Assembly: GCF_900177245.1 (NCBI RefSeq)
Contig: NZ_FXBM01000002.1
Span: forward strand, 496,001 to 560,000
Origin: Rathayibacter oskolensis
GTDB taxonomy: Bacteria; Actinomycetota; Actinomycetes; Actinomycetales; Microbacteriaceae
DNA length: 64,000 nucleotides
Direction of reading: 5' to 3'
In this document: positions 19,594-28,314 of the stretch, piece by piece
Layout of the letters: every line of letters begins with the position of its first letter
Numbering within the stretch: position 1 is the first letter of the stretch
Notes under the pieces: model-generated
What the model saw: the letters and a program-made list of their open reading frames with translations, nothing else
The model's database searches: none
Told to the model about the DNA's origin: nothing
Made by a program: the position numbers and the translations under genes

Positions 19594-21327
19594 ATGCCCG
19601 TCTTCAGCGCCCGATCGCGCCTCACCGATGTCCTCGCCTCGGAGGAGGCGCGTGCCGCCATCACGCACATTGCTCCGCACTTCCTCACCTCCCCATGGGT
19701 CGAGATCGGCGCCGACTTCCCTCTGGGAACGACCGTGCGCGCCGCCCTCGGCGTCGAGGAGGAGCTCGCGGAAGAGGTCATCGCCCTCGTTTCGACGATC
19801 ACCGACCCGACGGTGAGGCGGCCTGAGCCTCCGGCGATCTCTGCGGATCCGGATCTCGAGGGGCCGTCCGTCCGCCGAGGCTCGGCCCTGGTCGATCTGC
19901 CGGCGACGGCATCGACCGATGCGCCGTTCGACGTCGTTCTCTCCGGGCCCCGCATCGGGAATCCGTTCGTCGACGTCGAGCTCACTGCCGTCTTCCGCAG
20001 CGGCACTTCCGAGATTCGGGTCGGCGGCTTCTACGACGGCGATGACCGGTACGTGCTCCGCTTCCTCGCACCGGCCGCCGGCGTGTGGACGTTCGAGACC
20101 TCCTCGACGGCGCGATCGCTCGACGGCGTGCAGGGCGAGATCGAGGTCGCGACCGGACACGAGCACGGGCCGGTCCGCGTCGCCGACACTTTCCACTTCG
20201 AGCACGCGGACGGCACGCCTTACCGCCCCGTCGGTACGACGGCCTACGCCTGGACCCACCAGGATCAGCGGCTCCAGGAGGAGACGCTGAACTCGCTCGC
20301 GGGTACGCCCTTCACGAAGCTGCGGATGGGGCTCTTACCGAAGTCGTTCCTCTACAACGAGAACGAGCCGGAGGAGTTCGTCTTCGAGCGGGCTGGTGAC
20401 GGGACGTGGGACACGACCCGCTTCGACCTCGACTACTTCCGTCACCTCGAGAAGAGGATCCGCCAGCTCGACGAGCTCGGGATCCAGGCCGACCTGATCC
20501 TGTTCCACCCCTACGACCGCTGGGGCTTCGCCGATCTCGGGCGCGCGGCGGACGACCGCTACATCTCCTACGTCGTTCGACGCCTCTCCGCCTTCCCGAA
20601 TGTGTGGTGGTCGATGGCGAACGAGTACGACCTGCTCCTCGGAAAGACCGCGGTGGACTGGGACCGCCTCGCCGGCCTCGTCCAGGCGAACGACCCCGTC
20701 GGGCATCCGCTGTCCATCCACAACTGGGTCGAGATCTTCGACTACTCGGTGCCGTGGGCGACGCACGCCAGCATCCAGAACGGGGACTCGACGGCGGCGA
20801 ACGTCGACAAGTGGCGCCACCGCTGGGGCAAGCCGGTGGTGATCGACGAGTTCGGCTACGAGGGCGATCTCGACCAGGGCTGGGGCAACCTCACCGCCGA
20901 AGCAGCGCTGTCCCGGCACTGGCTGGGCACCCTCCGCGGCGGCTACCTGACGCACGGCGAGACCTTCTACCGCGACGACCACGTGATCTTCTGGGCCAAG
21001 GGCGGGACGTTGACGGGCGCTGTGCCGGGCAAGCTGCGCTTCTTGGAGCAGGTCGTGGCCGAGTCGCCGACAGGGCGCCTGGAACCGCTGTCCTCCGACT
21101 TCGACGCCGTCCGCGGGGGAGTGGCGAAGCAGTACGTGCTCATCTACTTCGCTGACCGCCGTCCCCTCTTCCGCGATGTTCAGATCCCCGACGGCTCGAC
21201 TGCGCGGATCGACGTCCTCGACACCTGGAACTGCACCGCGACGCCCGTTGAGGGACGTCATGGGGGGACGGTCCGGGTTCCGCTGCCTGCGCGACCGTGG
21301 ATGGCGATCAGGCTCATCCTCGAGTGA
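19594..21327 (+). CDS. DUF5060 / apiosidase-like (DUF4038-DUF5605) glycosidase
   Basis: 577 residues. An N-terminal region (1-100) of unclear role is followed by a DUF5060-type beta-sandwich (about 115-190), a TIM barrel (about 205-430) and a C-terminal beta domain of DUF5605 type. Candidate catalytic acids are Glu344 in WWSMANEYD and Glu419 in VVIDEFGYEG, placed as in clan-A glycosidases. No signal peptide, so cytoplasmic. Start ATG 19594 is preceded by AGAGAGG; a TTG-initiated longer frame would read through operator site 3 and is unlikely. Relatives of this architecture include enzymes acting on apiose-containing plant pectin, but the substrate here is not proven. Confidence 0.8.
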   Translation: MPVFSARSRLTDVLASEEARAAITHIAPHFLTSPWVEIGADFPLGTTVRAALGVEEELAEEVIALVSTITDPTVRRPEPPAISADPDLEGPSVRRGSALVDLPATASTDAPFDVVLSGPRIGNPFVDVELTAVFRSGTSEIRVGGFYDGDDRYVLRFLAPAAGVWTFETSSTARSLDGVQGEIEVATGHEHGPVRVADTFHFEHADGTPYRPVGTTAYAWTHQDQRLQEETLNSLAGTPFTKLRMGLLPKSFLYNENEPEEFVFERAGDGTWDTTRFDLDYFRHLEKRIRQLDELGIQADLILFHPYDRWGFADLGRAADDRYISYVVRRLSAFPNVWWSMANEYDLLLGKTAVDWDRLAGLVQANDPVGHPLSIHNWVEIFDYSVPWATHASIQNGDSTAANVDKWRHRWGKPVVIDEFGYEGDLDQGWGNLTAEAALSRHWLGTLRGGYLTHGETFYRDDHVIFWAKGGTLTGAVPGKLRFLEQVVAESPTGRLEPLSSDFDAVRGGVAKQYVLIYFADRRPLFRDVQIPDGSTARIDVLDTWNCTATPVEGRHGGTVRVPLPARPWMAIRLILE

Positions 21328-21333
21328 GATGTT

Positions 21334-21374
21334 CGGGATCGTCCGCAGCCGAGCGCCGACGGCGGACGATCCCG
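21334..21374 (+). terminator. Hairpin terminator after the DUF5060-type gene
   Basis: Perfect 13-bp inverted repeat (CGGGATCGTCCGC and its complement) with a 15-nt loop, starting 7 nt after the stop codon. There is no long T-run, as is usual in this GC-rich DNA. Confidence 0.7.
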
Positions 21375-21603
21375 GTCACACTTCTGCGCTGTCGGAGCAC
21401 CGATCCTTCGCCGACGGACCCGGCCTCCACATCGAGCCGAATGTCCTAGTACCCGACCGACGCCCGAGACTGAGCAGGAGCGCTCCGCTATGCGGATGTC
21501 GGCGATCGGCCCAGGAGCGAAGGAGAGGGAGGAATCGGCGGAGGCTAAGGCCGCCGCGAGAGCGCGGCAGCTCGATGCCCCGACCGATCGCGCTGTCGCA
21601 TGG

Positions 21604-22836
21604 TCACGGCTGCGCAGTCGTCCTCACGGGACTGCGACTCACGAGCGCGCCGAGCAGAACCGTGGCGAGGGTCATCGCGGAGGCGATCACCAGCCCGAGG
21701 GGCACTGCGCTCGTCAGTCCGAGCGCACCGACGATCGGAGACGCGATACCGGCGAGACCGAAGTTCGCCGCACCGAGGAGTGCCGCCGCCGTCCCTGCCC
21801 GTTCCGCCTGATCGGCGAGAGCGATAGCGCCCAAGCAAGGACCGCAGCCGCCCGCAAGGGTGAAGAACACGATCATCACGCCGACCAGGGGCGCCACTCC
21901 CGTCGAGCCGATCGAGACGAGACTGAGGAGGAGTCCGGAGGTCGCCATCAGGGGGAGGATGCACCACAGCACTCGGACCGGGGAGTACCTCTGGGCGAAG
22001 AACGCTGCGAACTGGGTGCCGACGACGAACGCGACCGCGTTCACCGCGGAGATCGCTCCGTAGCTCTGCGGCGACAGTCGGTACTCCTCTTGGAAGAGGA
22101 ACGAGGAGCTGGACAGGTAGGCGAACACCGATGACACCATCAGCCCGCCGATGAGAGCGACGCCGACGAATCGCCGGTTCCTCAGCAGTGTCCGATAGCC
22201 GTGCCAGACCGCCCGCGTGGTCGATCGTTCGGTCCTTCGGTCCTGCGGGAGGGTCTCGGGCAGCCGGGCCACGCAGAGCAGGACCATTGCGGCTCCGTAG
22301 ACCGCGACGACCGTGAAGATGCCGCGCCAGTCCGTCACGCTCATCAGCTGCGCGCCGACGAACGGTGCGGCGATCGGAGCGATCCCTGTGAAGAGCGCGA
22401 TCCGAGCGAGTCCGCGGATGAGCTGTCGTCCCTCGGCCACGTCACGGATCATCGCCGTCGCCACGACGCCGCCACCCGCCGCGCCGGCTCCCTGGACGAC
22501 GCGGAGGATCAGCACCCAGGTGATGTCGGGCGCGGCGATGATGGCGATGCTCGCCAGCACGTGCGCCGACGTGGCGACGAGCAGCGGGCGACGCCGACCG
22601 ACCGCATCGCTCCAGGGTCCGACGACGAGCTGACCGAGCGCGAAGCCGATCGTCGCGGCGGTGAGCGTGAGCTGCACCTGCGAGGGTGACGTCGCGAGGT
22701 CGTCCTGCATCTCGGGGAAGGCCGGGAGGTAGAGGTCGATCGTGAGCGGACCGAGAACGGCGAGGAGTCCGAGAAGGACGATCAGAGTAGCGGGGACCCG
22801 CTCGGCGGGCGCGCGGGACGCGGTCGTTCCAGACAT
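21604..22836 (-). CDS. MFS transporter, Bcr/CflA multidrug-efflux type
   Basis: 410 residues, about 12 transmembrane helices. The N-terminus PLTIDLYLPAFPEM with VGPWSDAVGRRRPL is the Bcr/CflA (drug:H+ antiporter-1) pattern, as are the RVVQGAGAAGG motif in helix 4 and WRGIF at the centre. Despite that class, it lies inside the glycosidase cluster and has a TTGCGCAA site 103 bp upstream, so it is probably switched on with the glycan genes. It may export a sugar or toxic aglycone released during degradation, or be a sugar carrier misnamed by similarity (inference). It converges with the DUF5060-type gene, separated by a hairpin. Confidence 0.87.
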   Translation of the reverse strand: MSGTTASRAPAERVPATLIVLLGLLAVLGPLTIDLYLPAFPEMQDDLATSPSQVQLTLTAATIGFALGQLVVGPWSDAVGRRRPLLVATSAHVLASIAIIAAPDITWVLILRVVQGAGAAGGGVVATAMIRDVAEGRQLIRGLARIALFTGIAPIAAPFVGAQLMSVTDWRGIFTVVAVYGAAMVLLCVARLPETLPQDRRTERSTTRAVWHGYRTLLRNRRFVGVALIGGLMVSSVFAYLSSSSFLFQEEYRLSPQSYGAISAVNAVAFVVGTQFAAFFAQRYSPVRVLWCILPLMATSGLLLSLVSIGSTGVAPLVGVMIVFFTLAGGCGPCLGAIALADQAERAGTAAALLGAANFGLAGIASPIVGALGLTSAVPLGLVIASAMTLATVLLGALVSRSPVRTTAQP

Positions 22837-22938
22837 GTGAATGCCTCTTCCGGAAAGTCGTGACGTCTCCGGGACGGAACCGGGCGGGACAGGTGCCCTG
22901 CTTCAGCCTTGCACGATGCTCACTCGAGCCCGGCGGTG

Positions 22939-22946
22939 TTGCGCAA
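22939..22946. promoter_or_regulatory. TTGCGCAA operator (site 4)
   Basis: TTGCGCAAAAGAC lies 103 bases upstream of the MFS start (22836) and 47 bases past the stop of the GH2 gene, so it points to the MFS gene. Confidence 0.6.
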
Positions 22947-22992
22947 AAGACCACCGAGTCCTCTCGAGGCCCGGAGAGCCTTGCCCGAATCC

Positions 22993-25407
22993 TCAGCCGG
23001 TCTGCACGTCGAGCCGGACGTCCTCGAATCCGTCTGCACTCACGGTGATGCGGAGCACCCCAGCGCCGGTCGGTCGGATGATCGCGAGCGCGCGGCCCTC
23101 GAACGTGCTCGCGCTCTCGGCGAGGAAGCCCTCCTCCGTCACCGGGTTCGCGCTGCCGAGACCCTGCAGCACGCCCGGCCCCTCGACGTCGACGTGCACG
23201 CTGGCCCCGGCCGAGGTCGACAGGACACCTGATGCGTCCTGCAGCTCGATGGCGATGAAGGCGAGGTCGGTGTCGTCGGCGCGGATGCTCGAGCGGTCCG
23301 CCTGCGCGGTCAGAGCGAGCGGACCTCGGGGGGATCGGAGCACCGTTCGGCCGGCCTCCGCTCCGTCGACGAAGGCGACGGCGCTCAGCTCTCCTCGCTC
23401 GTACGGGACCTCGAAGGCTGCTCGGAAGCGGTGTGCGGGGCCGACGGCAGCACGGCCGACCGGACGGCCGTCGAGCAGCAGCTCGATCTCGTCCGCCGCG
23501 CTGTAGACCTCGAGGGGGACCGGCGTTCCGTCGGGCACCTCCAGATCCCACGTCGAGAGCGAGTCGGTCCAAGCCCAGCCGAGACGCTGCGGTGTGCGCC
23601 CGTACCCGCGGGGTCGGTCGACCGCGATGTAAGGCTCGTCGCGGAGCCCGAAGACGATCTCGCGGTAGTAGGACGCGGGTCGACGGTAGCCCGTGATGTC
23701 GATGTCGCCACTCCACGCGGTCAGCCAGGGGTACGGGGAGTACGCCTCGTCGTCGAAGCGCGTGCCGCCGATGCCCGCCTCACCGAGGTAGTCCCAGCCA
23801 GTCCAAGTGAAGTCGCCGATCACGTGGGGGTTCTCGGTGACGAGGGCCCACAGCTCGTCGATCTCGTTCGCGAGCGTCTCGGAGCCGACGACCACCCGGT
23901 CGGGGAAGCGCGCGAGGTCGGCGCGGTAGCGGCTGTGCGCGTAGTTGTGGCCGACGACGTCGACGACGGAGTGGGACTCCTCGGTCAGGTCGGTGACCTG
24001 CTCCGAGAGGCTGATCTCGTCGAACAGGTGGTGCATCTCGCCGAGGAGGTCGTTCACGCCGATCTTGCCGCGCAGATCTCCGGCGCGCTTCTTCAGCTCG
24101 GGGAGGAGCTGGGTGATCGTCCCGACGAAACCGCTGACGGCGTTCGTCGTGTACCTCGTCGGATCCAGCGCGCGGACCTTCTCGGCGAGGGCGCGTCCCC
24201 AGCGCGCGCCGTGCGGGTTGCCGGCGTCGAGCACCTCGTTCCCGATCGAGTAGACGATGACGCTCGGGTGGTTGAAGTCCTTGGCGACGAGCGATTCGAC
24301 ATCGCGCTCCCACCACTCGGGAAACGCCAGGGAGTAGTCGAACGCGTTCTTCGCCGTCGTCCACATGTCGAAGGTCTCGTCGATCACGAGCATGCCGAGG
24401 CGGTCGCAGGCCTCGATCATCGTGATGCTCAGGGGATTGTGGGACGCCCGGATCGCGTTGAAGCCGGCCCCCTTGAGGATCTCCATCCGGCGCTCCTCCG
24501 CCCGGCCGATCGCGGCCGCGCCGAGGAGGCCGTTGTCGTGATGGATGCAGGCTCCGCGCAGCTTCACGGTCTCGCCGTTGATGCGCAGGCCGCGGACCGG
24601 GTCGAGGCTGAGGGTGCGGATGCCGAACGGGGTCTCGATGGAGTCGATGAGTGCGTCGCCGTCCCAGAGCTCGGTGACGGCACGGTAGAGGTTCGCGTGC
24701 TCGACGCCCCATAGGAGCGGATGCGCCACGTACATTCTCTCCCGTGCGATCGCGGAGTCGCCGGGTTGCACGGTGACCGGGGACGACGCGGTCGCGACCT
24801 CCCTCCCGCTCGCGTCGAGAACGGAGGAGCGCAGTGTCAGCGACCGTGTGACGACGTCTTCGTTCTGCACGGTGGCGGCGAGGGACACGACGGCCTGATC
24901 GTCGTCGGTCTCAGGTGTGGTGATCCTGATGCTGTCCGCGGCGAGGTGCGCGAGGTCCGTGACGGCGAGGACGGTGTCGCGGTGGATGCCGAGCCCCGAG
25001 TACCAGCGGGAGTCCTGGTGGGCGCGGGCCTCGACGACGATCTCGTTCTCGGCGCCGTAGCGGAGGAAGGCGTCCAGCGGGACCTGGAAGACGGAGTAGC
25101 CGTTCGGCCGCTGGGCGGCGAACGCGCCGTTGACCAGCACGACGGCGTCACGGTAGACGCCCTGCAGCTCGAGCGTGATGCGGCGGCGACGCCACTCCTC
25201 GGGGACGGAGAAGAGCTTGCGGTACTCGACCACTCCACCGGGGAAGTAGCCCGACCCCTCGGACAGGCCGGGATCGCGGGGGAGCGCGAGCATCGCATCG
25301 TGGGGGAGTGTCACCGGCGTCCGTGCATCCGGGTCGTCGTTGAGCTGACTGAAGATGCTGACCTTCGGCCGGACGGTCCAGTCCTGATTGAACGAAGTGC
25401 GCGACAT
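22993..25407 (-). CDS. Glycoside hydrolase family 2 (beta-galactosidase/glucuronidase-like)
   Basis: 804 residues, intact. Order: N-terminal jelly-roll sugar-binding domain (about 10-155), Ig-like domain (about 160-265), TIM barrel (about 270-590), then DUF4982-type and Ig-like C-terminal domains. Acid/base Glu391 in YSIGNEV, nucleophile Glu510 in VVGSETLANE; the RGACIHHDNG motif is typical of GH2. No signal peptide. ATG 25407 follows GAAGGAG; a longer frame from 25542 would cross operator site 5 and is rejected. Closely similar in order and motifs to the frameshifted copy at 1-1730. Substrate, beta-galactoside or related, is not determined. Confidence 0.92.
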   Translation of the reverse strand: MSRTSFNQDWTVRPKVSIFSQLNDDPDARTPVTLPHDAMLALPRDPGLSEGSGYFPGGVVEYRKLFSVPEEWRRRRITLELQGVYRDAVVLVNGAFAAQRPNGYSVFQVPLDAFLRYGAENEIVVEARAHQDSRWYSGLGIHRDTVLAVTDLAHLAADSIRITTPETDDDQAVVSLAATVQNEDVVTRSLTLRSSVLDASGREVATASSPVTVQPGDSAIARERMYVAHPLLWGVEHANLYRAVTELWDGDALIDSIETPFGIRTLSLDPVRGLRINGETVKLRGACIHHDNGLLGAAAIGRAEERRMEILKGAGFNAIRASHNPLSITMIEACDRLGMLVIDETFDMWTTAKNAFDYSLAFPEWWERDVESLVAKDFNHPSVIVYSIGNEVLDAGNPHGARWGRALAEKVRALDPTRYTTNAVSGFVGTITQLLPELKKRAGDLRGKIGVNDLLGEMHHLFDEISLSEQVTDLTEESHSVVDVVGHNYAHSRYRADLARFPDRVVVGSETLANEIDELWALVTENPHVIGDFTWTGWDYLGEAGIGGTRFDDEAYSPYPWLTAWSGDIDITGYRRPASYYREIVFGLRDEPYIAVDRPRGYGRTPQRLGWAWTDSLSTWDLEVPDGTPVPLEVYSAADEIELLLDGRPVGRAAVGPAHRFRAAFEVPYERGELSAVAFVDGAEAGRTVLRSPRGPLALTAQADRSSIRADDTDLAFIAIELQDASGVLSTSAGASVHVDVEGPGVLQGLGSANPVTEEGFLAESASTFEGRALAIIRPTGAGVLRITVSADGFEDVRLDVQTG

Positions 25408-25477
25408 TGTGACTCCTTCGGCGGACAGCGTTGTCATCCGGTCCATCTCGACGATTTCAAAGGGCTTCGACCCGGGC

Positions 25478-25505
25478 AAGATCAGACGCTTTATTGCGCA
25501 AAACC
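25478..25505 (-). repeat. 28-bp operator-containing repeat, copy A
   Basis: 27 of 28 bases are identical with 28315-28342 in the same orientation. The block contains operator site 5 plus 16 flanking bases (AAGATCAGACGC on the plus-strand left side), so the similarity extends well beyond the palindrome. Confidence 0.75.
25494..25501. promoter_or_regulatory. TTGCGCAA operator (site 5)
   Basis: TTATTGCGCAAAACC, 87-94 bases upstream of the GH2 start at 25407 (minus strand). Confidence 0.65.
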
Positions 25506-25609
25506 TATCTCCTTCGTCGCCAGGCGGTGAGTGGGAAGCCACGGACGACGATCGGCTCGGCGCGGACGGCGGTCGCGCGCAGCTCCTCGGTCGGAAGCTC
25601 TGTGGTTGA

Positions 25610-25647
25610 GCGGCGGTCGGAGCGGATAGGGGCGCTCCGACCGCCGC
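25610..25647 (-). terminator. Hairpin terminator after the secreted hydrolase gene
   Basis: Perfect 15-bp inverted repeat (GCGGCGGTCGGAGCG and complement, 25610-25624 and 25633-25647) with an 8-nt loop, beginning 6 nt past the stop of the 25654-28029 gene. Confidence 0.75.
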
Positions 25648-25653
25648 GTTCTC

Positions 25654-28029
25654 CTAGCGGGCGATGACCAGATCGGGTCGCGAGGTGGACCCGATGAATC
25701 CGTCGCCGCTGAACTTCGCGATCAGCACGTGGCCGCCGCGCTTGAGCGCCGGGATGGTGACCGTCGTCTTTCCTCGGGCGTCGGCTGTCAGGTTCACAGT
25801 CGCGACCACCTGGCCGTTGTCCGTGACGGTGATCGTCCCCGTGGGAGAGGTGTTGTCGTCCGCCTTCACGGCGATGGTGTATTTCACGGATGCGCCGGCG
25901 CGTACGAGGTGGCGATCCACTGCACCCGTCACCGTGGTCTTCGCCGGTGCGGTGACAGAGGCGACTTCGCTGATCTTCCCGGAGTTGTCGGTCGCCCGGT
26001 ATTCGACGACCGTCTTGGAGCCGGTCACCTTGATCGGTCCGGTGTAGGCCTGCCACGCGGACGGCTGACCACCCTTCTTGATGGTGCGGTACTCGATCGC
26101 TGCGACACCTGAGTAGTCGTCGGTGGCGTTCAGAGTGACGGTCTGCCCCTCGAACGCCGCGGCGACGATCGGGGCCGCGCCTTCATGGACGACGACCCGG
26201 ACGCGGTCCAGATTGAGCACCTGGGCGTTGGGATCGGCGACGTCGCCTTCGCGATCAGCGGCCGCGCGGGCGCCGGCGAAGACAGTACCGGCGGTCGGGT
26301 AGATGTGCGTGGCGCTGGTCGAGACCTCGTTGGCGGGCTCTCCGAAGGGGACGTCTTCGAAGCTCCCGCTTCCGAGGTAGTCGAAGGAGGTCTTCGTGAT
26401 CGCACCGAGCCCGTCAGGGGCGTCGGCGGTGAGGTTGAGCGTGACCGTCTGTCCGGTCTCGACCTCTGCTCGGTCGGAGCCGTTGACGCTCAGGCTCGCG
26501 GTGGGCTGGATTCCACCTCGAGCGTCGGCATCCGAGCCGACGACGACCTGGGACTTCACGATCTCGTACTGCGTGGAGGCAGGCGCGGCCACGTCGTCCT
26601 CCGCCCAACGAGCGATGTCGCGGAGAGCTTGCTCGACCATGCCGTAGAAGGGCACGAGGTATGCCGAGCGGTCCTGCGGGACTTCTCCCTCCTGGTGGTC
26701 GGCGCGGTCGTTGAAGTACACGCGGTACGTGTCCGCTGCGGCGTTTCCAAGGCTCTGCTCGACGCGCTTTCGGTACCAGTCCGTGTGGATGGGGAGGGCG
26801 TCGACGTCGTAGAGGTTCGAGACCACGATGACTTTGCCGTTGACCGAGCCGTCGAACGCGGTGTTGCCCGACACCGAGCCGAAGCGCGGCGGCTCTCCCA
26901 CGGCGCGCTGCGGATAGATCGGCGTGCCGTCCGCGTTGCGGAACTGGTCGAGCGCGATCCAGCCGGTGCCGTCAGCGGGCAGCTGGTAGCGGTAGGCGAA
27001 GCGCTTGGCGATGTTCCAGCGGTGTCCGACGGTGTCGCCCATCTCTGCGAGTTCGGCGCGGACGCGCGCTCCGAGAGAAGATTCTTCTGTGCCGAGGTAT
27101 CCGGGCGCGTTCCAGAAGTCGTCGACGTAGGTCGGGTCGTACGCGAGCGGGGTGTCGGAGTCGAGTCCAGCGCCGAAGTACCGGGTGTCGTAGCCCAGCA
27201 GGTAGGCCGGGTTCTCCCACGCCTGCCAGGGGATGCCGAGGAGGTGCAGCTCGGTGAGCATCGCCTTCTCGGCTTCGTCGAGTGTGGCGTAGGGGTCTCC
27301 GCTCCCACCGGGCAGCAGGGCGTCCGAGATGTCGTTCGCCTTGTCGGCGAGGATGAGCTCCGCCGCTGAACGGCCGTTGGCGGGGTAGCTGTTGGGGTTC
27401 GGTACGGCTTGCACGACGGGGACGAAGCCCTGCCAGACGCCCTGCACGTTCTCGGCCGCTCCGACGGTCTGAAGTGATCCGCCGCTCGGGCCGTAGAGGT
27501 AGCCGAAGATCTCGCGGTCGCTGTCGTAGTACTTCGCGGCGATCTGCTCCGCGAACTTCGCAGCGGCGGCGTCGTGTCGGTATCCCAGCGAGAGGAAGTC
27601 GTTGCCTGCCTGGACGGTGTAGCCGCCGCTGGCGAGGCTGAACTCGATGGCTCGATCATTCGCCCAGGAGGTGTTCGTGCCGGGGGTGAAGGTCGTCGGA
27701 TAGGTGTACTGGAAGAAGCGGCCGTCCCACTTCTCTTTCTCGGCCTCCGGGTGGAGGTAGATGGTGAACTGGATATTCGTGCCTTCGAAGTGACCGGAGA
27801 CACGGTGGTGAGGAACGGGCGCCGTTTCATCGGTTTCGGAATCGATGACCGGTCGGGTGTACAGCGGGTCCACGCATTCGGCGGTGATCTGCCATGCGCC
27901 GGCGCCGTCGACGGCGCACTGCGAAGATTCGGCGGCTCCGACGGGAGTTGCTGGCAGGATCGCAGCGCCTACTGTCAGGGCGGCCCCGAGAGCGAGAACG
28001 GCCTTCCCGCGGACGAAGGGCTGAGACAT
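25654..28029 (-). CDS. Secreted alpha/beta-hydrolase-like protein with C-terminal Ig-like domains
   Basis: 791 residues. A Sec-type signal peptide (basic start, hydrophobic core to ALTVGAAILPATPVGAA, about residue 33) and no membrane anchor or LPxTG, so released outside. Residues about 60-490 resemble an alpha/beta hydrolase: nucleophile elbow GYLYGPSGGS with Ser182, and a late His in RADHQEGE. This is followed by a PKD/Ig-like region (about 510-620), an OmpL47-like repeat (ATDDYSGVAAIEYRTI) and a terminal Ig-like domain (SPTGTITVTDNG...FSGDG). Start ATG 28029 follows GAAGGAG. Position in the glycosidase regulon and an upstream TTGCGCAA site suggest an esterase removing acyl groups from a plant polymer (inference). 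I cannot name a characterised family. Confidence 0.75.
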   Translation of the reverse strand: MSQPFVRGKAVLALGAALTVGAAILPATPVGAAESSQCAVDGAGAWQITAECVDPLYTRPVIDSETDETAPVPHHRVSGHFEGTNIQFTIYLHPEAEKEKWDGRFFQYTYPTTFTPGTNTSWANDRAIEFSLASGGYTVQAGNDFLSLGYRHDAAAAKFAEQIAAKYYDSDREIFGYLYGPSGGSLQTVGAAENVQGVWQGFVPVVQAVPNPNSYPANGRSAAELILADKANDISDALLPGGSGDPYATLDEAEKAMLTELHLLGIPWQAWENPAYLLGYDTRYFGAGLDSDTPLAYDPTYVDDFWNAPGYLGTEESSLGARVRAELAEMGDTVGHRWNIAKRFAYRYQLPADGTGWIALDQFRNADGTPIYPQRAVGEPPRFGSVSGNTAFDGSVNGKVIVVSNLYDVDALPIHTDWYRKRVEQSLGNAAADTYRVYFNDRADHQEGEVPQDRSAYLVPFYGMVEQALRDIARWAEDDVAAPASTQYEIVKSQVVVGSDADARGGIQPTASLSVNGSDRAEVETGQTVTLNLTADAPDGLGAITKTSFDYLGSGSFEDVPFGEPANEVSTSATHIYPTAGTVFAGARAAADREGDVADPNAQVLNLDRVRVVVHEGAAPIVAAAFEGQTVTLNATDDYSGVAAIEYRTIKKGGQPSAWQAYTGPIKVTGSKTVVEYRATDNSGKISEVASVTAPAKTTVTGAVDRHLVRAGASVKYTIAVKADDNTSPTGTITVTDNGQVVATVNLTADARGKTTVTIPALKRGGHVLIAKFSGDGFIGSTSRPDLVIAR

Positions 28030-28156
28030 GTTTCTCCTTCAACATCATTGGTGAATGGGTGCGGCGTCACGCTGGAGATCCGTATCAGCGGATGCTGGTG
28101 GGCGGCACGCCGACGATAGGTGGGGCCTTTCGAGCGGTCAACGCGCGAGCATCTTT

Positions 28157-28164
28157 TTGCGCAA
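28157..28164. promoter_or_regulatory. TTGCGCAA operator (site 6)
   Basis: CTTTTTGCGCAATGG, 128 bases upstream of the secreted hydrolase start (28029). The intergenic stretch 28030-28482 also holds a GH43 remnant and site 7. Confidence 0.6.
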
Positions 28165-28195
28165 TGGTCGAGGTGGAACAAGACCTGGACGCGGT

Positions 28196-28305
28196 GCGCG
28201 GAGAGCACGACCGATTAATGCGGACGCGTCCTCCGTGCAGGAGTAGCGGCCGTCGAGGCGGGCGATCTCGGTCGAGGCGCGCTCGAGCGGATGACGTCGT
28301 CCTGG
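28196..28305 (-). pseudogene. GH43 C-terminal remnant
   Basis: The minus strand encodes STEIARLDGRYSCTED, then ALIGRAL. This matches the C-terminal beta-sandwich of the intact GH43 at 8652-10229 (STEIARLDGRYFSTE, GFTGRTL). Just upstream, in another frame, is a short DDVI match to its DDVVLSV. Only about 35 codons survive, with no start and no catalytic part. A TTGCGCAA element lies immediately upstream in the same orientation as a promoter for this lost gene. Confidence 0.7.
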
Positions 28306-28314
28306 TTGGCGCCG

